Positions 52,752 through 62,016 of a stretch of DNA of 64,000 bases are shown piece by piece. The notes below the pieces were generated by a model. That model saw only the letters and a list, made by a program, of their open reading frames with translations, did not search any database and was not told the origin of the DNA. Each line of letters begins with the position of its first letter. Position 1 is the first letter of the stretch. Position numbers and translations under genes: made by a program. Location of the stretch: NCBI GenBank assembly GCA_041390365.1, contig JAWKQB010000003.1, forward strand, positions 496,001 through 560,000, in the 5' to 3' direction. This DNA is from Syntrophotaleaceae bacterium (GTDB lineage Bacteria; Desulfobacterota; Desulfuromonadia; Desulfuromonadales; Syntrophotaleaceae).

Positions 52752-55115
52752 ATGCGCCCCCTTGATCTGAAGCTGTTGCGGGATCTCGGCAGCATGAAGG
52801 GCCAGATGATCGCCGTGGCCCTGGTGATGGCCTGCGGCCTGACCATGATGATCATGGCCCGGGGTCTGATCGAATCCCTGGAAAGGGCGCGGGACGCGTA
52901 CTACGCCTCTTACCGTTTTGCCGACGTGTTCTGCGATCTCAAGCGGGCCCCCAATGCTGTGCGCTCGCGGCTGGCGGCCATCCCTGATGTTTCCGCAGTG
53001 CAGACCCGGGTCAAGGGCGGGGCTGTGCTGGACCTGCCGGGGATGGCGGAGCCCGCCGACGGCATCATGCTGTCGATCCCGGACGAACAGCCTCATCTGC
53101 TCAACCTGCTCTTTCTGCGCAGCGGACGGCTTCCCGAAACCGGCCGTCGGGACGAAGCGCTGGTCAGCGAAGCCTTTGCCGAGGCACACGGCTTTCGTCC
53201 CGGCGATTACCTCGACGCGACCATCTACGGCGCCCGTCAGCGGCTGCGCATTGTCGGTATCGCCCTGTCGCCCGAGTTCGTTTTCGAGCTGCCGCCCGGT
53301 ACCGTGGTGCCCGACAACCGCCGCTACGGGGTTATCTGGATGAACGAGCGGGAGCTGGCCAATGCTTTCGACCTGGACGGCGCCTTCAACAACGTGGTGG
53401 TGGATGTAGCCCCCGGGGGCGATGGGCGCAAGGTCAAGGCGGAGCTCGACCGTCTGCTGGCACCCTACGGCGGACTGGTGGCTTTTAACCGCACCGATCA
53501 CCCTTCGGCCCGGCAGGTCGACGATCGGATCCGGATTCTGCGCGGCTTCGCCATCGCCTTTCCGGTCATTTTTCTGAGCATCGCCGCTTTCATGACCAGC
53601 GCCGCCCTCACCCGGCTGGTGCGCCTGCAGAGGGAGCAGATAGCCCAGCTCAAGGCCTTCGGCTACTCCGCCGCCGCGGTCGGCTGGCATTACTTCAAGT
53701 TCGCCCTGGTCGTGGTGATCGCCGGCACCCTGATCGGCTCCCTGGGGGGCCTTGCGCTCGGCAGTTGGGTGGTCGTCCTCTACCGTCAGTTCTTCCGCTT
53801 TCCGTCCCTGGTTTTTCATCCCGACCTGCCTGCCCTGCTGGTCGGTTTGGCGGCGACCGCGGCGACTTCGTTCCTCGGCGTCCTCAATGCCGTGCGGCAG
53901 GCGATGAATCTGCCCCCCGCCGAGGCGATGCGGCCGGAGCCGCCCGCGGAATTCAAGCCGTCCCTGCTGGAGCGCTTCGGTGTGCAGAAACTGGCGTCCC
54001 CGGCTTTCCGCATGGCTTTGCGCAATCTGGAACGCAAGCCGTGGCAGGCGTTTTTCACCGCCCTGGGTCTGGCGCTGGCCACCGCGATCCCGATCGTGCC
54101 GGGGGCGATGCGCGACGGGGTCGACTATCTGATGGATTTCCAATGGCGCCGTGCCCAGCGCCAGGATGCGACCCTGGACCTGATCGAGGCCGGCTCTCCG
54201 GAAGCTCTCCACAATCTGGCCCGGCTACCGGGCGTTTTGAGCGCCGAACCGTATCGGAGCGTGGCCGCCCGGATTTGTTACGGCCATCGGGAACGGCGCA
54301 TCGCCATCACCGGTTTGCCGACCGTCACCCGGCTGAACCGTCTGCTCGACGCCGAGGGCAAACAGGTCGCCCTGCCCCTGTCCGGTCTGCTGCTGTCGGC
54401 GAAACTCGCCGAGATCCTCGATGCCGAGCCCGGCGACATCCTGCGGCTTGAAATTCAGGAGGGCCGAAGGCCCGTGGTCGACGCCGTGCTCGCCGGGACC
54501 ATCACCGATTTCGCCGGGATCGGCGCCTACATGGAGATCGACGGACTCCTTCGCCTGATGCAGGAAGGCGCTACCGTCAGCGGGGCGCATGTGACAGTGG
54601 ACGGGTCGCGCTGGAACGACTTTTTCGCCGAGGTGAAGGAAGCTCCCCGGATCGGCTCCGTTACAACCACCCGGTCCGCCCGGGAGAGTTTCGACCGGAC
54701 CATGGCGCAGATGATGAACATCGTCCAGACAATCTATTTCAGTTTCGCGGTGATCGTGTCCTTCGGGGTGATCTACAACGGCGCGCGCATTGCCCTCTCA
54801 GAGAGGACCCGCGACCTGGCGACCCTGCGGGTCATCGGCTTCACTCAAAGGGAGGTGGCGGCGGTGCTGATCGGAGAACTGGCCGTGCTGACCCTGCTGG
54901 CTCTGCTGCCGGGCCTGTACATCGGCAGCTGGCTGGCGGCCCTGCTGATCGAAAGCGCCAGCACCGAAACCACCCGCATGCCGCTGGTCCTCACCGCCCG
55001 CTCCTTCGCCACCGCTGTGCTGATCGTGCTCGCCTCTTCAGGGCTGTCTTTCGCTGTCGTCAGTCGAAGGATCCGCAGGCTCGATCTGCTGGCGGTGCTC
55101 AAGGCCCGGGAATGA
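52752..55115 (+). CDS. ABC transporter permease with two FtsX domains
   Basis: 787 residues. One N-terminal helix (GQMIAVALVMACGLTMMIMA), a periplasmic domain, three helices of the first FtsX domain (about 270-390), a linker, then a second membrane/periplasm/FtsX unit ending near LLAVLKARE. This duplicated design is typical of large exporters and lipoprotein-release-like permeases. Substrate unknown. It probably works with the adaptor that follows. Confidence 0.88.
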   Translation: MRPLDLKLLRDLGSMKGQMIAVALVMACGLTMMIMARGLIESLERARDAYYASYRFADVFCDLKRAPNAVRSRLAAIPDVSAVQTRVKGGAVLDLPGMAEPADGIMLSIPDEQPHLLNLLFLRSGRLPETGRRDEALVSEAFAEAHGFRPGDYLDATIYGARQRLRIVGIALSPEFVFELPPGTVVPDNRRYGVIWMNERELANAFDLDGAFNNVVVDVAPGGDGRKVKAELDRLLAPYGGLVAFNRTDHPSARQVDDRIRILRGFAIAFPVIFLSIAAFMTSAALTRLVRLQREQIAQLKAFGYSAAAVGWHYFKFALVVVIAGTLIGSLGGLALGSWVVVLYRQFFRFPSLVFHPDLPALLVGLAATAATSFLGVLNAVRQAMNLPPAEAMRPEPPAEFKPSLLERFGVQKLASPAFRMALRNLERKPWQAFFTALGLALATAIPIVPGAMRDGVDYLMDFQWRRAQRQDATLDLIEAGSPEALHNLARLPGVLSAEPYRSVAARICYGHRERRIAITGLPTVTRLNRLLDAEGKQVALPLSGLLLSAKLAEILDAEPGDILRLEIQEGRRPVVDAVLAGTITDFAGIGAYMEIDGLLRLMQEGATVSGAHVTVDGSRWNDFFAEVKEAPRIGSVTTTRSARESFDRTMAQMMNIVQTIYFSFAVIVSFGVIYNGARIALSERTRDLATLRVIGFTQREVAAVLIGELAVLTLLALLPGLYIGSWLAALLIESASTETTRMPLVLTARSFATAVLIVLASSGLSFAVVSRRIRRLDLLAVLKARE

Positions 55116-55150
55116 TGGCTTAGCCATCCTCTGATTTTATGAAGGTATCG

Positions 55151-56419
55151 ATGACGACTACACAAAATTCCGCATCCGACCGAACCCGTATTGCCATTCC
55201 CGCCCGAAACCAGCGGGGCCAGTGGCGTAAACTCCTTCTCTGGGCTCTGGCCGGCCTGCTGCTGGCGGCGATCATCCTCGGTCTGTGGCCGAACCCGATT
55301 CCGGTGGAGACCGCAAAGGTCCGCCGCGGGCCGCTCACGGTCAGCGTGCTGGAAGAGGGCAAGACCCGCATCCGCCACCGGTATGTGATATCCCCGCCCG
55401 TGTCAGGATATCTGCAGCGCGTGCCGCTGAGAGCGGGAGCCCCGATCCGCGCCGGCGAAACCGTTCTGGCGACTATCGAAGCCGAACAATCGGGATTTCT
55501 CGACCCCCGGGCGCGGGCCGAGGCCGAGGCGAGGGTCGAAGCCGCCGAGGCCAACCGGAAACTGCGCCGCGCCGAAGTCGAGCGCGCCCGGATCGCCCTC
55601 GATCTCGGCCGGAAGGAGTTCGCACGGGCGGATGAACTGCGCCGGGAGGGAATCATCTCCGTTCAGGAATGGGACGCCGCGGAAAACCGCCTGAACATCC
55701 TGACCCGGGAACGGAATGCCGCCGAATTTGCCCTGCGGGTGGCGGAGTTCGAGCTCGACCAGGCCCGGGCCCGGCTGGTCCAGTTGCAGTCTCCCGAACC
55801 CGGATCATCCAAGGTTTTGCGGATCGTGGCTCCCATCAACGGTTTCGTTCTCAACGTCTTCGAGGAAAACGCCCGGGTGGTCGCTCCCGGGACCCCCATC
55901 ATGGAAGTGGGCGATCCCCGGGATCTGGAAGCGGAGATCGAACTGCTCTCAAGTGACGCCGTGGCGGTCGTTCCGGGAGCGGAGGTCGCCATCGAGCAGT
56001 GGGGTGGCGAACAGTCCCTGCGCGGCCGAGTCACCCTGGTCGAAAAGGGCGGCTTCACCAAGATTTCGGCCCTCGGCGTGGAAGAGCAGCGGGTCAAGGT
56101 GCGGGTGGAGTTTCTCGAAAATCCGCCGCCCGGAAGAGAACTGGGCGACCGCTACCGGGTGGAGGCGCGCATCGCCACTTGGCAAGGCAAGGACGTGCTG
56201 CAGGTGCCGGCCGGAGCACTGTTTCGGCGGGGCGGCGACTGGATGACCTTTGTTGTCGAGGGGGGCAAGGCCCGCCTGCGAAAAGTGGACATCGCCCACA
56301 GCAACGGTATCGACGCGGAGGTCGTGTCCGGCCTGTCGGAGGGTGAGGAGGTCATCGTCTATCCGCCGGACAGCCTGACCGACGGAGCCGCGGTTGATTT
56401 TGCGGAATTGGAGGGATAG
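55151..56419 (+). CDS. Periplasmic adaptor (HlyD/membrane fusion) for the ABC exporter
   Basis: 422 residues. Membrane anchor (LLLWALAGLLLAAIILGLW), lipoyl half-motifs (VISPPVSGYLQRVPLRAGAPIRAGE), an alpha-hairpin with Ala/Glu/Arg repeats (about 125-215), then beta-barrel domains with VGDPRDLEAEIELLSSDAVAV. It resembles adaptors paired with MacB-like transporters. No outer membrane channel gene follows, so a shared TolC protein is likely. ATG 55151 has AAGG upstream; ATG 55139 is possible. Confidence 0.85.
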   Translation: MTTTQNSASDRTRIAIPARNQRGQWRKLLLWALAGLLLAAIILGLWPNPIPVETAKVRRGPLTVSVLEEGKTRIRHRYVISPPVSGYLQRVPLRAGAPIRAGETVLATIEAEQSGFLDPRARAEAEARVEAAEANRKLRRAEVERARIALDLGRKEFARADELRREGIISVQEWDAAENRLNILTRERNAAEFALRVAEFELDQARARLVQLQSPEPGSSKVLRIVAPINGFVLNVFEENARVVAPGTPIMEVGDPRDLEAEIELLSSDAVAVVPGAEVAIEQWGGEQSLRGRVTLVEKGGFTKISALGVEEQRVKVRVEFLENPPPGRELGDRYRVEARIATWQGKDVLQVPAGALFRRGGDWMTFVVEGGKARLRKVDIAHSNGIDAEVVSGLSEGEEVIVYPPDSLTDGAAVDFAELEG

Positions 56420-56480
56420 AGGGTGGATGCCCGACAAAGGCATTCGGGCATAACGGAATAAGCCCTCGTCGTCGCTGGCT

Positions 56481-56954
56481 CTACTGCTGCCCCATTTGCG
56501 CAAAAGCCTCCTTCGCGCCCTTGTCGATCTCTTCCTGGGTCAGATCCCGGGTATGGGTGGCCAGACTCCAGCTGTAGCCGAAGGGGTCGCGGACGGACCC
56601 CATGCGGTCTCCCCAGAACATCTCCTGAACTGGCATTTCAACCTGGGCACCGGCGTCGACCGCGGTCTGGAAAGCCTCATCGACGTTTTCGACATAGATG
56701 TAGAAACTGATGGGCGAGCCGCCCAGGGATTCCGCGCTTTTGCTGGAACTCCCCGGGCATTCCTCGCCCATCATGACGATCGAGTCGCCGATGCGGATCT
56801 CGGCGTGCATCACGCCTTTCCCTTCGGGGCCCGGCATGACCATCAACTCCTGGGCGCCCAGGGCCTTTTTGTAGAAATCGATGGCTCTGCGGGCATCCTT
56901 CAGGACGAGCATCGGTGTAACGCTATGGAAACCCTCTGGGATTTTTTTAGTCAT
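56481..56954 (-). CDS. VOC-superfamily protein (PhnB/glyoxalase-like)
   Basis: 157 residues of paired beta-alpha-beta-beta-beta modules: VTPMLVLKDARRAIDFYKKALGA and ISFYIYVENVDEAFQTAVDAGAQVEMP, ending DPFGYSWSLATHTRDLTQEEI. This ending is typical of PhnB-like VOC proteins of unknown reaction. ATG 56954 has AAGGAG upstream; the longer frame to 57005 has no support. Confidence 0.9.
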   Translation of the reverse strand: MTKKIPEGFHSVTPMLVLKDARRAIDFYKKALGAQELMVMPGPEGKGVMHAEIRIGDSIVMMGEECPGSSSKSAESLGGSPISFYIYVENVDEAFQTAVDAGAQVEMPVQEMFWGDRMGSVRDPFGYSWSLATHTRDLTQEEIDKGAKEAFAQMGQQ

Positions 56955-57027
56955 CGGAGATCTCCTTGTGGATAGGATCTGGCTGTTTGCCGGTATCCTC
57001 AACACTGTATCCCGGTTTTTTCGCCCG

Positions 57028-57489
57028 TCAAACCGGTCCTTCGCTCACTGCGATCTTGACGATGACCTTGTGAATCTCTCCCGAGGAGATCAGAGGCAGA
57101 TGGGCGTCCTCCGGGTAAAAGATGGCAAACATCCCCGGTTCCACCGGAAACCAGGCGGAGGGCAGGTCGTCGAAGAATCCGATATCTTTCTCCGCATCAA
57201 AGGGCCCTGTCGATTCAGTGCAACTGGAGATTGGGAGCCAGCCCATTTCGTCGGTCCCGGCCAGCACCATCTGGATATCGATATACTTCCTGTGTATTTC
57301 CAGCCGCGACCCTTCCTTGTTGCGCCCCTGATCCCTGGCCACTATGGCGAAAACCCGATCCCCGTCGATATCGTATCGGCCAGTGGTCAGGTCACGCAGG
57401 TCGTCCCGCTTCAAAAAAGCGAAGGCCCTGGCGAAATCCGGATGAAGAGAAATGTAACGGTCCGCGTTTGCCAAAAGATCGATAATCAT
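57028..57489 (-). CDS. YhcH/YjgK/YiaL family protein
   Basis: 153 residues, cupin-like. LEIHRKYIDIQMVLAGTDEMGW is the family signature with metal-binding His/Glu, and FAIFYPEDAHLP supplies a further His. Family members are linked to sugar-acid (sialic acid) catabolism but the true activity is uncertain. It follows the XdhC gene by 15 bases, likely in one transcript. Confidence 0.9.
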   Translation of the reverse strand: MIIDLLANADRYISLHPDFARAFAFLKRDDLRDLTTGRYDIDGDRVFAIVARDQGRNKEGSRLEIHRKYIDIQMVLAGTDEMGWLPISSCTESTGPFDAEKDIGFFDDLPSAWFPVEPGMFAIFYPEDAHLPLISSGEIHKVIVKIAVSEGPV

Positions 57490-57504
57490 AACCCTTCTTT
57501 CCGT

Positions 57505-58605
57505 TTAGAGGGTTTGAATCCGGCAGCCGGAGGCCTCCCGGGGTTTTTCGGTTTTTCCGGCATTTCGGGCCGCCCGCACCTGGATCAGTTCGCCGACAAT
57601 GCTGACTCCAAGCTCTTCCGGGGTTTCCGCGCCGATATTGGTGCCGATGGGCGAATGCACCCTGGCCAGTTCCTCCCGGCTGAAGCCGTGGCTGATGATT
57701 TCCTCATAAACCAGGTCCCGCTTGCTGCGGCTGCCGATCATGCCGATATAGGCCGCGCCGCTGCGCAGCACCTGTTCCAGTACATCCTTGTCGAACAGAT
57801 GCCCCCGGGTCACGATGACCAGATAGCTGTCCCCGTCGATGCCTAGATCGGGCAATTTTCGGAAATCCTCGATCACCCTGACCTGAATGGGGGACGGGAA
57901 CCGGTCCCGGTTGGCGAAGTCCGATCGGTCGTCCAGCACCAGGGTCCTGAAGCCGACGCTTGCGCTGAGGGGCGCTATTTTCTGGGAGACGTGCCCGGCG
58001 CCGAAGATAAAAACCGTCCCTCCCTGCCGCAGTGGTTCCACCAGGAAGCGCCGCTCGTCAAAGGCCTCGGAATGGAGGGTGATTTTGGCCGGACCGGTGA
58101 CCAGCTTTTCCAACAGATAGGGGCTGCAGTCGATTTGGCCGACTAGCGTTCGGTCGGCTTTGACCAGGCATTGCCGCCTCGGGATGCCGGACGTTTCGGA
58201 TTCTTTCCCCAATACCGTCACCAGCCAACCCTTGTCGGAACGGTCCACAATCCCGGCGGCTTCGCGGCAGATCAGCAGATTATCCTGGTCTCCGGCATCG
58301 ATGAAATCGACCAGGATCTCGCCCGCACCCCCGCAGATCATATCGGAGCAGGCTGCGTCCGCGCCGGTCAGATCGAACTTCTTGATCACGGATTTTTCTT
58401 CGGCAATCACACTTTTCGCAAGTTCGATGGTGCCGGCCTCAAGCCGCCCACCGCCGATGGTGCCGAAGATGGTGCCGTCGGCCCGGACGACCATCTTGGC
58501 CCCTTCGGTGCGCGGCGCCGATCCCGTCTTGTCGAAAATCGTCGCTACCGCAAAACTCTCATTTTTTTCGATGAGTTCAGCCATTTTCGCATAGAGGTTT
58601 TCCAT
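57505..58605 (-). CDS. xdhC: XdhC/CoxI-family molybdenum cofactor protein
   Basis: 366 residues with the two XdhC domains: N-terminal SFAVATIFDKTGSAPRTEGAKMVV plus GTIGGGRLEAGTIE, and a C-terminal Rossmann domain VFIFGAGHVSQKIAPLSASVGF with YIGMIGSRSKRDL and VHSPIGTNIGAETPEELGVSI. XdhC sulfurates and inserts Mo cofactor into xanthine dehydrogenase-type enzymes. No such enzyme is in the window. Confidence 0.92.
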   Translation of the reverse strand: MENLYAKMAELIEKNESFAVATIFDKTGSAPRTEGAKMVVRADGTIFGTIGGGRLEAGTIELAKSVIAEEKSVIKKFDLTGADAACSDMICGGAGEILVDFIDAGDQDNLLICREAAGIVDRSDKGWLVTVLGKESETSGIPRRQCLVKADRTLVGQIDCSPYLLEKLVTGPAKITLHSEAFDERRFLVEPLRQGGTVFIFGAGHVSQKIAPLSASVGFRTLVLDDRSDFANRDRFPSPIQVRVIEDFRKLPDLGIDGDSYLVIVTRGHLFDKDVLEQVLRSGAAYIGMIGSRSKRDLVYEEIISHGFSREELARVHSPIGTNIGAETPEELGVSIVGELIQVRAARNAGKTEKPREASGCRIQTL

Positions 58606-58731
58606 TGCCGATCCCTTTTCTGAAATGTATTATCTTCATTTGCAATAGATAATAAATAAAAGCAGGCATCTCTGGTTGCAAGATAAATTTTTGGCAAAGA
58701 GGTTTTCGGGACCCGCGAAAGGGGTGGCATC

Positions 58732-59378
58732 GTGTCCGATCTGATCCCCAAGCACGGCGGCTATCGTAAGTTGAAGAGCTTTCAGGTGGCGCAGTTGGTC
58801 TATGACGTGACGGTGCGGTTTTGCGATAAATATATCGATCGCTTCAGCCGGTCGAAGGATCAGATGGTCCAGGCGGCGCGGTCGGGAGTCTAAAATATCG
58901 CCGAGGGCTCGCAGGCTTCGGCGACCTCGAAGAAGACCGAGCTCAAACTCACCCAGGTGGCGCGCGCCAGTCTGGAGGAACTGAGACTCGACTTTGAGGA
59001 TTTTCTGCGGCAGCGGGGTTTGGCGACTTTGGAGCCGAACCACCCCGCCTTGACGCGCTTCAAGCAGCAGAAGCCGCAAACGGTCGAGGCGTTTGCGGCT
59101 TGGGTCAGGGGAGAGCGGAAGCGGAGCAAGGACCGGCACGGACTGACAAAGACAAACCTGGACCCGCGTCCGGGTCCGTGCCGGTCGGTGACCGTCCGTG
59201 TTCGTCCTTGACCTCCGCCTGCCTGGCGGCCAACGGCGTACTCTCTCTCCTTAACCTGGCCTGCTATTTGCTCGACCGTCAGGTCGAGCGGCTTGCCCTC
59301 GATTTTGAGAGCGAAGGCGGGTTTACGGAGCGCCTGTACCGCGTGCGCACGGCAAACCGAAGGAAGCAGGGCCGATAA
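58732..59378 (+). pseudogene. Broken S23/IVS-type four-helix bundle protein gene
   Basis: From GTG 58732 (AAAGGGG upstream) the reading frame begins SDLIPKHGGYRKLKSF and follows the four-helix bundle (23S rRNA intervening-sequence) family. Where the family has SGVQNIAEGS the sequence has TAA instead of CAA (stop at about 58892-58894), so translation ends early. The frame resumes through ASLEELRLDFEDFLRQRG and then ends at 59211. The family C-terminus (NGVLSLLNLACYLLDRQVERL) is in a different frame up to TAA 59376-59378. Thus at least one nonsense change and one frameshift. The middle part is Arg/Pro-rich with repeated CCGTCCGTG-like words, which may have caused slippage. Confidence 0.8.
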
Positions 59379-59401
59379 ACGACCTCGGCCCTGCAAAAGG
59401 A

Positions 59402-59725
59402 TCAGGTCGGGCAGCCGCAGTCAACATTCCCGGCCACGATCTCCTTCCAGTCGCCGAGCACATCGTGAGTCCAGCAGTCGTCGGCGCCGGCGGCCTCGCG
59501 CATGACCAGGGCGAAGATATAGGAGAGCTCCTTGACCGTTGCGCCGGCTTCCAGCGCCCCCTTGAAATGTTTCAAAACGCAGGGCTTGGAGCGGGCCTTG
59601 ATAGATACCGCAAAGCAGATGAACTGGTAGGTCTTTTCGTCGATGGTCCTTTTCTGCTGGTAGAGTTCGTCCATCTGGTCGAGCAGTTGGGTGAACTCAG
59701 GGAAAAATTCCGCAAGCATCCGCAT
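59402..59725 (-). CDS. Carboxymuconolactone-decarboxylase (AhpD-like) family protein, 1
   Basis: 107 residues, all-helical. TYQFICFAVSIKARSKPCVLKHFKGALEAGATVKEL resembles the CMD/AhpD core, but the usual CxxC pair is reduced to a single Cys before the His. A second CMD-like gene lies at 61607-61921. The start ATG 59725 has AGGAGG upstream. Its 5' leader (59755-59818) can form several hairpins. The tail DCGCP ends with two cysteines, possibly redox or metal-binding. Confidence 0.8.
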   Translation of the reverse strand: MRMLAEFFPEFTQLLDQMDELYQQKRTIDEKTYQFICFAVSIKARSKPCVLKHFKGALEAGATVKELSYIFALVMREAAGADDCWTHDVLGDWKEIVAGNVDCGCPT

Positions 59726-59754
59726 GGCTGTTTCCTCCTAGTATTGATGTTTAA

Positions 59755-59818
59755 GCCGCATCCGGCGCCCATCGGGCAAAAGCTCCCGAAACCTTTCCGG
59801 GAGTCACTTTCGGAAACA
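59755..59818 (-). promoter_or_regulatory. Possible hairpin-switch leader of CMD gene 1
   Basis: On the minus strand three segments can pair in alternative ways: TTTCCGAAAG (59808-59818), ACTCCCGGAAA (59794-59804) and GGTTTCGGGAGC (59782-59793), the latter followed by TTTT. Next come two small adjacent hairpins, GCCC-GAT-GGGC (59767-59777) and GCCG-GATG-CGGC (59755-59766). The arrangement would allow terminator/antiterminator choice, but only this copy is seen. Confidence 0.35.
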
Positions 59819-59912
59819 TTCAAATTGTGCAGCACCAAAATCTTAGAAGATTGTCCAGCGATTGGCAATAAAAGGATGAGGTAGGAGCGTTTTGGGGAAC
59901 CCGGATAAAACT

Positions 59913-59940
59913 ATAAAGGCAGCATTATTCTGCTGCCCTT
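59913..59940 (-). terminator. Rho-independent terminator
   Basis: GGCAGCA and TGCTGCC form the stem on the minus strand, with TTTATAGTTTT behind it. About 30 bases after the CPKC thioredoxin-like gene. Confidence 0.75.
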
Positions 59941-59968
59941 ATCATAATCTTCACTTTTCTCTGTTATT

Positions 59969-60202
59969 TCAGGCTAGGATTTTTTTCAGTTCGTCGACAC
60001 TGGGAACCTTGCCGACCAGTTTTACATCCCCGTCAATGGCAAGGGCCGGGGTGATCATGACCCCGAAAGAGGCGATGTCACGGATATCCTCAACCTTGAC
60101 CAGCTCATAGGCGATACCCATTTCGTCCGCCGCCTGACGAGCGGTTTCAGCCAGTTTACGGCATTTGGGGCAGCCTGTGCCCAAAATCTGAATTTTCTTC
60201 AT
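59969..60202 (-). CDS. Small thioredoxin-like protein (CPKC)
   Basis: 77 residues. CPKC near the N-terminus (LGTGCPKCRKL), then a thioredoxin fold with the cis-Pro in MITPALAIDG. This minimal redox-active thioredoxin family (TM0996-like) commonly accompanies DUF318 permeases. It follows the permease by 30 bases and is probably co-transcribed. AAAGGAATTCTTT precedes ATG 60202. Confidence 0.9.
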   Translation of the reverse strand: MKKIQILGTGCPKCRKLAETARQAADEMGIAYELVKVEDIRDIASFGVMITPALAIDGDVKLVGKVPSVDELKKILA

Positions 60203-60232
60203 AAAGAATTCCTTTCTTTTAAAAGATGGTGT

Positions 60233-61546
60233 TTATCCCCAGAACATTCCGAAAATCAGACCGCTCACCGTTGCCATCACCATCACAAGCAGGACAAAGA
60301 CCACCGTTTTCTTGGTGCCCATGACGCTGCGGATGACCAGCATGTTCGGCAGACTGAGGGCAGGACCGGCCAGGAGCAGGGCCAGGGCTGGACCCTTGCC
60401 CATGCCGGCACCGATCAGACCCTCGAGAATCGGGACTTCGGTCAGGGTTGCAAAATACATGAAGGCGCCGGCTACCGAGGCGAACAGGTTGGCTCCCAAG
60501 GAATTGCCGCCCACCGAATTGGCCACCCATTCGGAAGGGATCAGGCCTTCGGCCCCCGGTTGGCCGAGCAGCAGGCCGGCAATGACCACGCCGATCAGCA
60601 GCAGCGGCAGAATCTGCTTTGCAAAGCCCCAGGAAGAGGCAAACCATTCCTGCATCTCATCCTGCTCGGTATTGAGGATAAGGGTCAAACCGATCACGCC
60701 GACCACGAAGGCCACTTGCGGAAACTGGGGCAGCAGAAGGGCCAGCAGCACCACCGGCAGTCCGGCCAAGGCGATTTTCCAGAATCTGACCTGGAACCAG
60801 CGGACCAGGATCAGAGCCAAAGCCAGGGCGAAAGCACCGGTCAGCGGCCATTTGGCCGAGAAGATGGCATGCCACAGGCCGATTTCGCTGTCCGGTCGAC
60901 CCCAGTTGGCAAAGACCAGGATGCCGACCATGGAGGCGAAATAAAGAGCGTTTTGCCACAGAGGACGGGCCACTTCCGGTTCCGGGTGCATGGCCTGGGC
61001 GGTGATCTTTTCCTGTTCCTCCTTACGGAAGAAGAAATGCATGCAGAGACCGATGACGATGCTGAACAAAATAGCGCCGATGGCGCGAGCGATGCCGAGC
61101 TCAGGGCCGAGCACCCGGGCGGTCAGGACGATGGCCAGGATGTTGATGGCCGGCCCCGAATAGAGGAAGGCGCAGGCGGGTCCCAATCCGGCTCCCATGC
61201 GATAAATACCGGCGAACAGGGGCAGGATAGTGCAGGAGCAGACAGCCAGCACCGATCCGGACACTGCGGCAACGCCGTAGGCCAGCACCTTGTTGGCCCT
61301 TGCGCCCAGATATTTCATGACCGCGGCCTGGCTGACGAATACGCCCACGGCCCCGGCGATGAAAAAGGCTGGCACAAGGCAGAGCAGCACATGCTCGCGG
61401 GCGTACCACTTGACCAGGTAAAGGGATTCCCACAGGGCATTTTGCAGCCGCTCCAGCCCTTTGAGCCAATCCACCGGCAGGTAGTAGCAGAGAATAAAGC
61501 CGCCTATGATGAGAGCCAGGGGCTTCCATTCCTTTTTCCAGTTCAT
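60233..61546 (-). CDS. DUF318 (ArsP-type) permease
   Basis: 437 residues with about ten membrane helices in two halves. The first half includes VSGSVLAVCSCTILPLFAGIYRMGAGLGPACAFLYSGPAINI, the family signature with a Cys pair in the membrane; the second has LPNMLVIRSVMGTKKT. ArsP members export trivalent organoarsenicals; others move different toxic compounds. The neighbouring thioredoxin-like gene and ArsR regulator suit a role in thiol-reactive toxicant export, but no substrate is proven. Confidence 0.88.
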   Translation of the reverse strand: MNWKKEWKPLALIIGGFILCYYLPVDWLKGLERLQNALWESLYLVKWYAREHVLLCLVPAFFIAGAVGVFVSQAAVMKYLGARANKVLAYGVAAVSGSVLAVCSCTILPLFAGIYRMGAGLGPACAFLYSGPAINILAIVLTARVLGPELGIARAIGAILFSIVIGLCMHFFFRKEEQEKITAQAMHPEPEVARPLWQNALYFASMVGILVFANWGRPDSEIGLWHAIFSAKWPLTGAFALALALILVRWFQVRFWKIALAGLPVVLLALLLPQFPQVAFVVGVIGLTLILNTEQDEMQEWFASSWGFAKQILPLLLIGVVIAGLLLGQPGAEGLIPSEWVANSVGGNSLGANLFASVAGAFMYFATLTEVPILEGLIGAGMGKGPALALLLAGPALSLPNMLVIRSVMGTKKTVVFVLLVMVMATVSGLIFGMFWG

Positions 61547-61606
61547 GTCAACAACACCCCTTCCTTGGTAGAACCTCTAGGCGCTTGTCGGCTCTGCCAT
61601 TCCATT

Positions 61607-61921
61607 TCATATTCCGAGTTCCGCTGCCTTCTGGTCGACCTTGTCCATTGGGGCCTGGCGGACTTTTCGACCCATCTTTACGGCTGTCGCCAGTTCGGCG
61701 AGGCTGGCCCCGGCTTCAAGGGCCGCCTTGACATGATATTCCAGACAGGGGGTGCAGCATGCGGCTACCGAAGCACCCACTGCGATCAATTCGATGGTTT
61801 TTGCATCCAGAACCTTAACATCGCTCTCTGTCCGGCAGGTTTTCACCTGGTCGTCTTTTTCATCGGTCGTTGGAAAACAACCGGCCCTGCGGGCAAGGGC
61901 ATCCAGGGTTTTTTTGTCCAT
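61607..61921 (-). CDS. Carboxymuconolactone-decarboxylase (AhpD-like) family protein, 2
   Basis: 104 residues. IELIAVGASVAACCTPCLEYHVKAALEAGASLAELATAVKMG is the CMD core with the CxxC redox pair (CTPC) and following His, as in AhpD. ATG 61921 has AAAGGAG upstream. An ATATCCG half of the island operator lies at 61969-61975 before it. It precedes the permease and thioredoxin-like genes on the same strand. Confidence 0.88.
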   Translation of the reverse strand: MDKKTLDALARRAGCFPTTDEKDDQVKTCRTESDVKVLDAKTIELIAVGASVAACCTPCLEYHVKAALEAGASLAELATAVKMGRKVRQAPMDKVDQKAAELGI

Positions 61922-61968
61922 TGAAATTCTCCTTTTGTTCGTGGTTAAAAATTTCATGTCTTGTGTTT

Positions 61969-61988
61969 ATATCCGGTTTTTTGAATGC
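61969..61988 (-). promoter_or_regulatory. Degenerate ArsR-type operator
   Basis: Contains ATATCCG-GTTTTT followed by TGAATGC. The left half and spacer are identical to the operator at 63869-63888, the right half is mutated. It is 48 bases upstream of the CMD gene start. Confidence 0.45.
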
Positions 61989-62016
61989 TTTTGGTAAAAT
62001 TTCTTACGCAGCCCCT

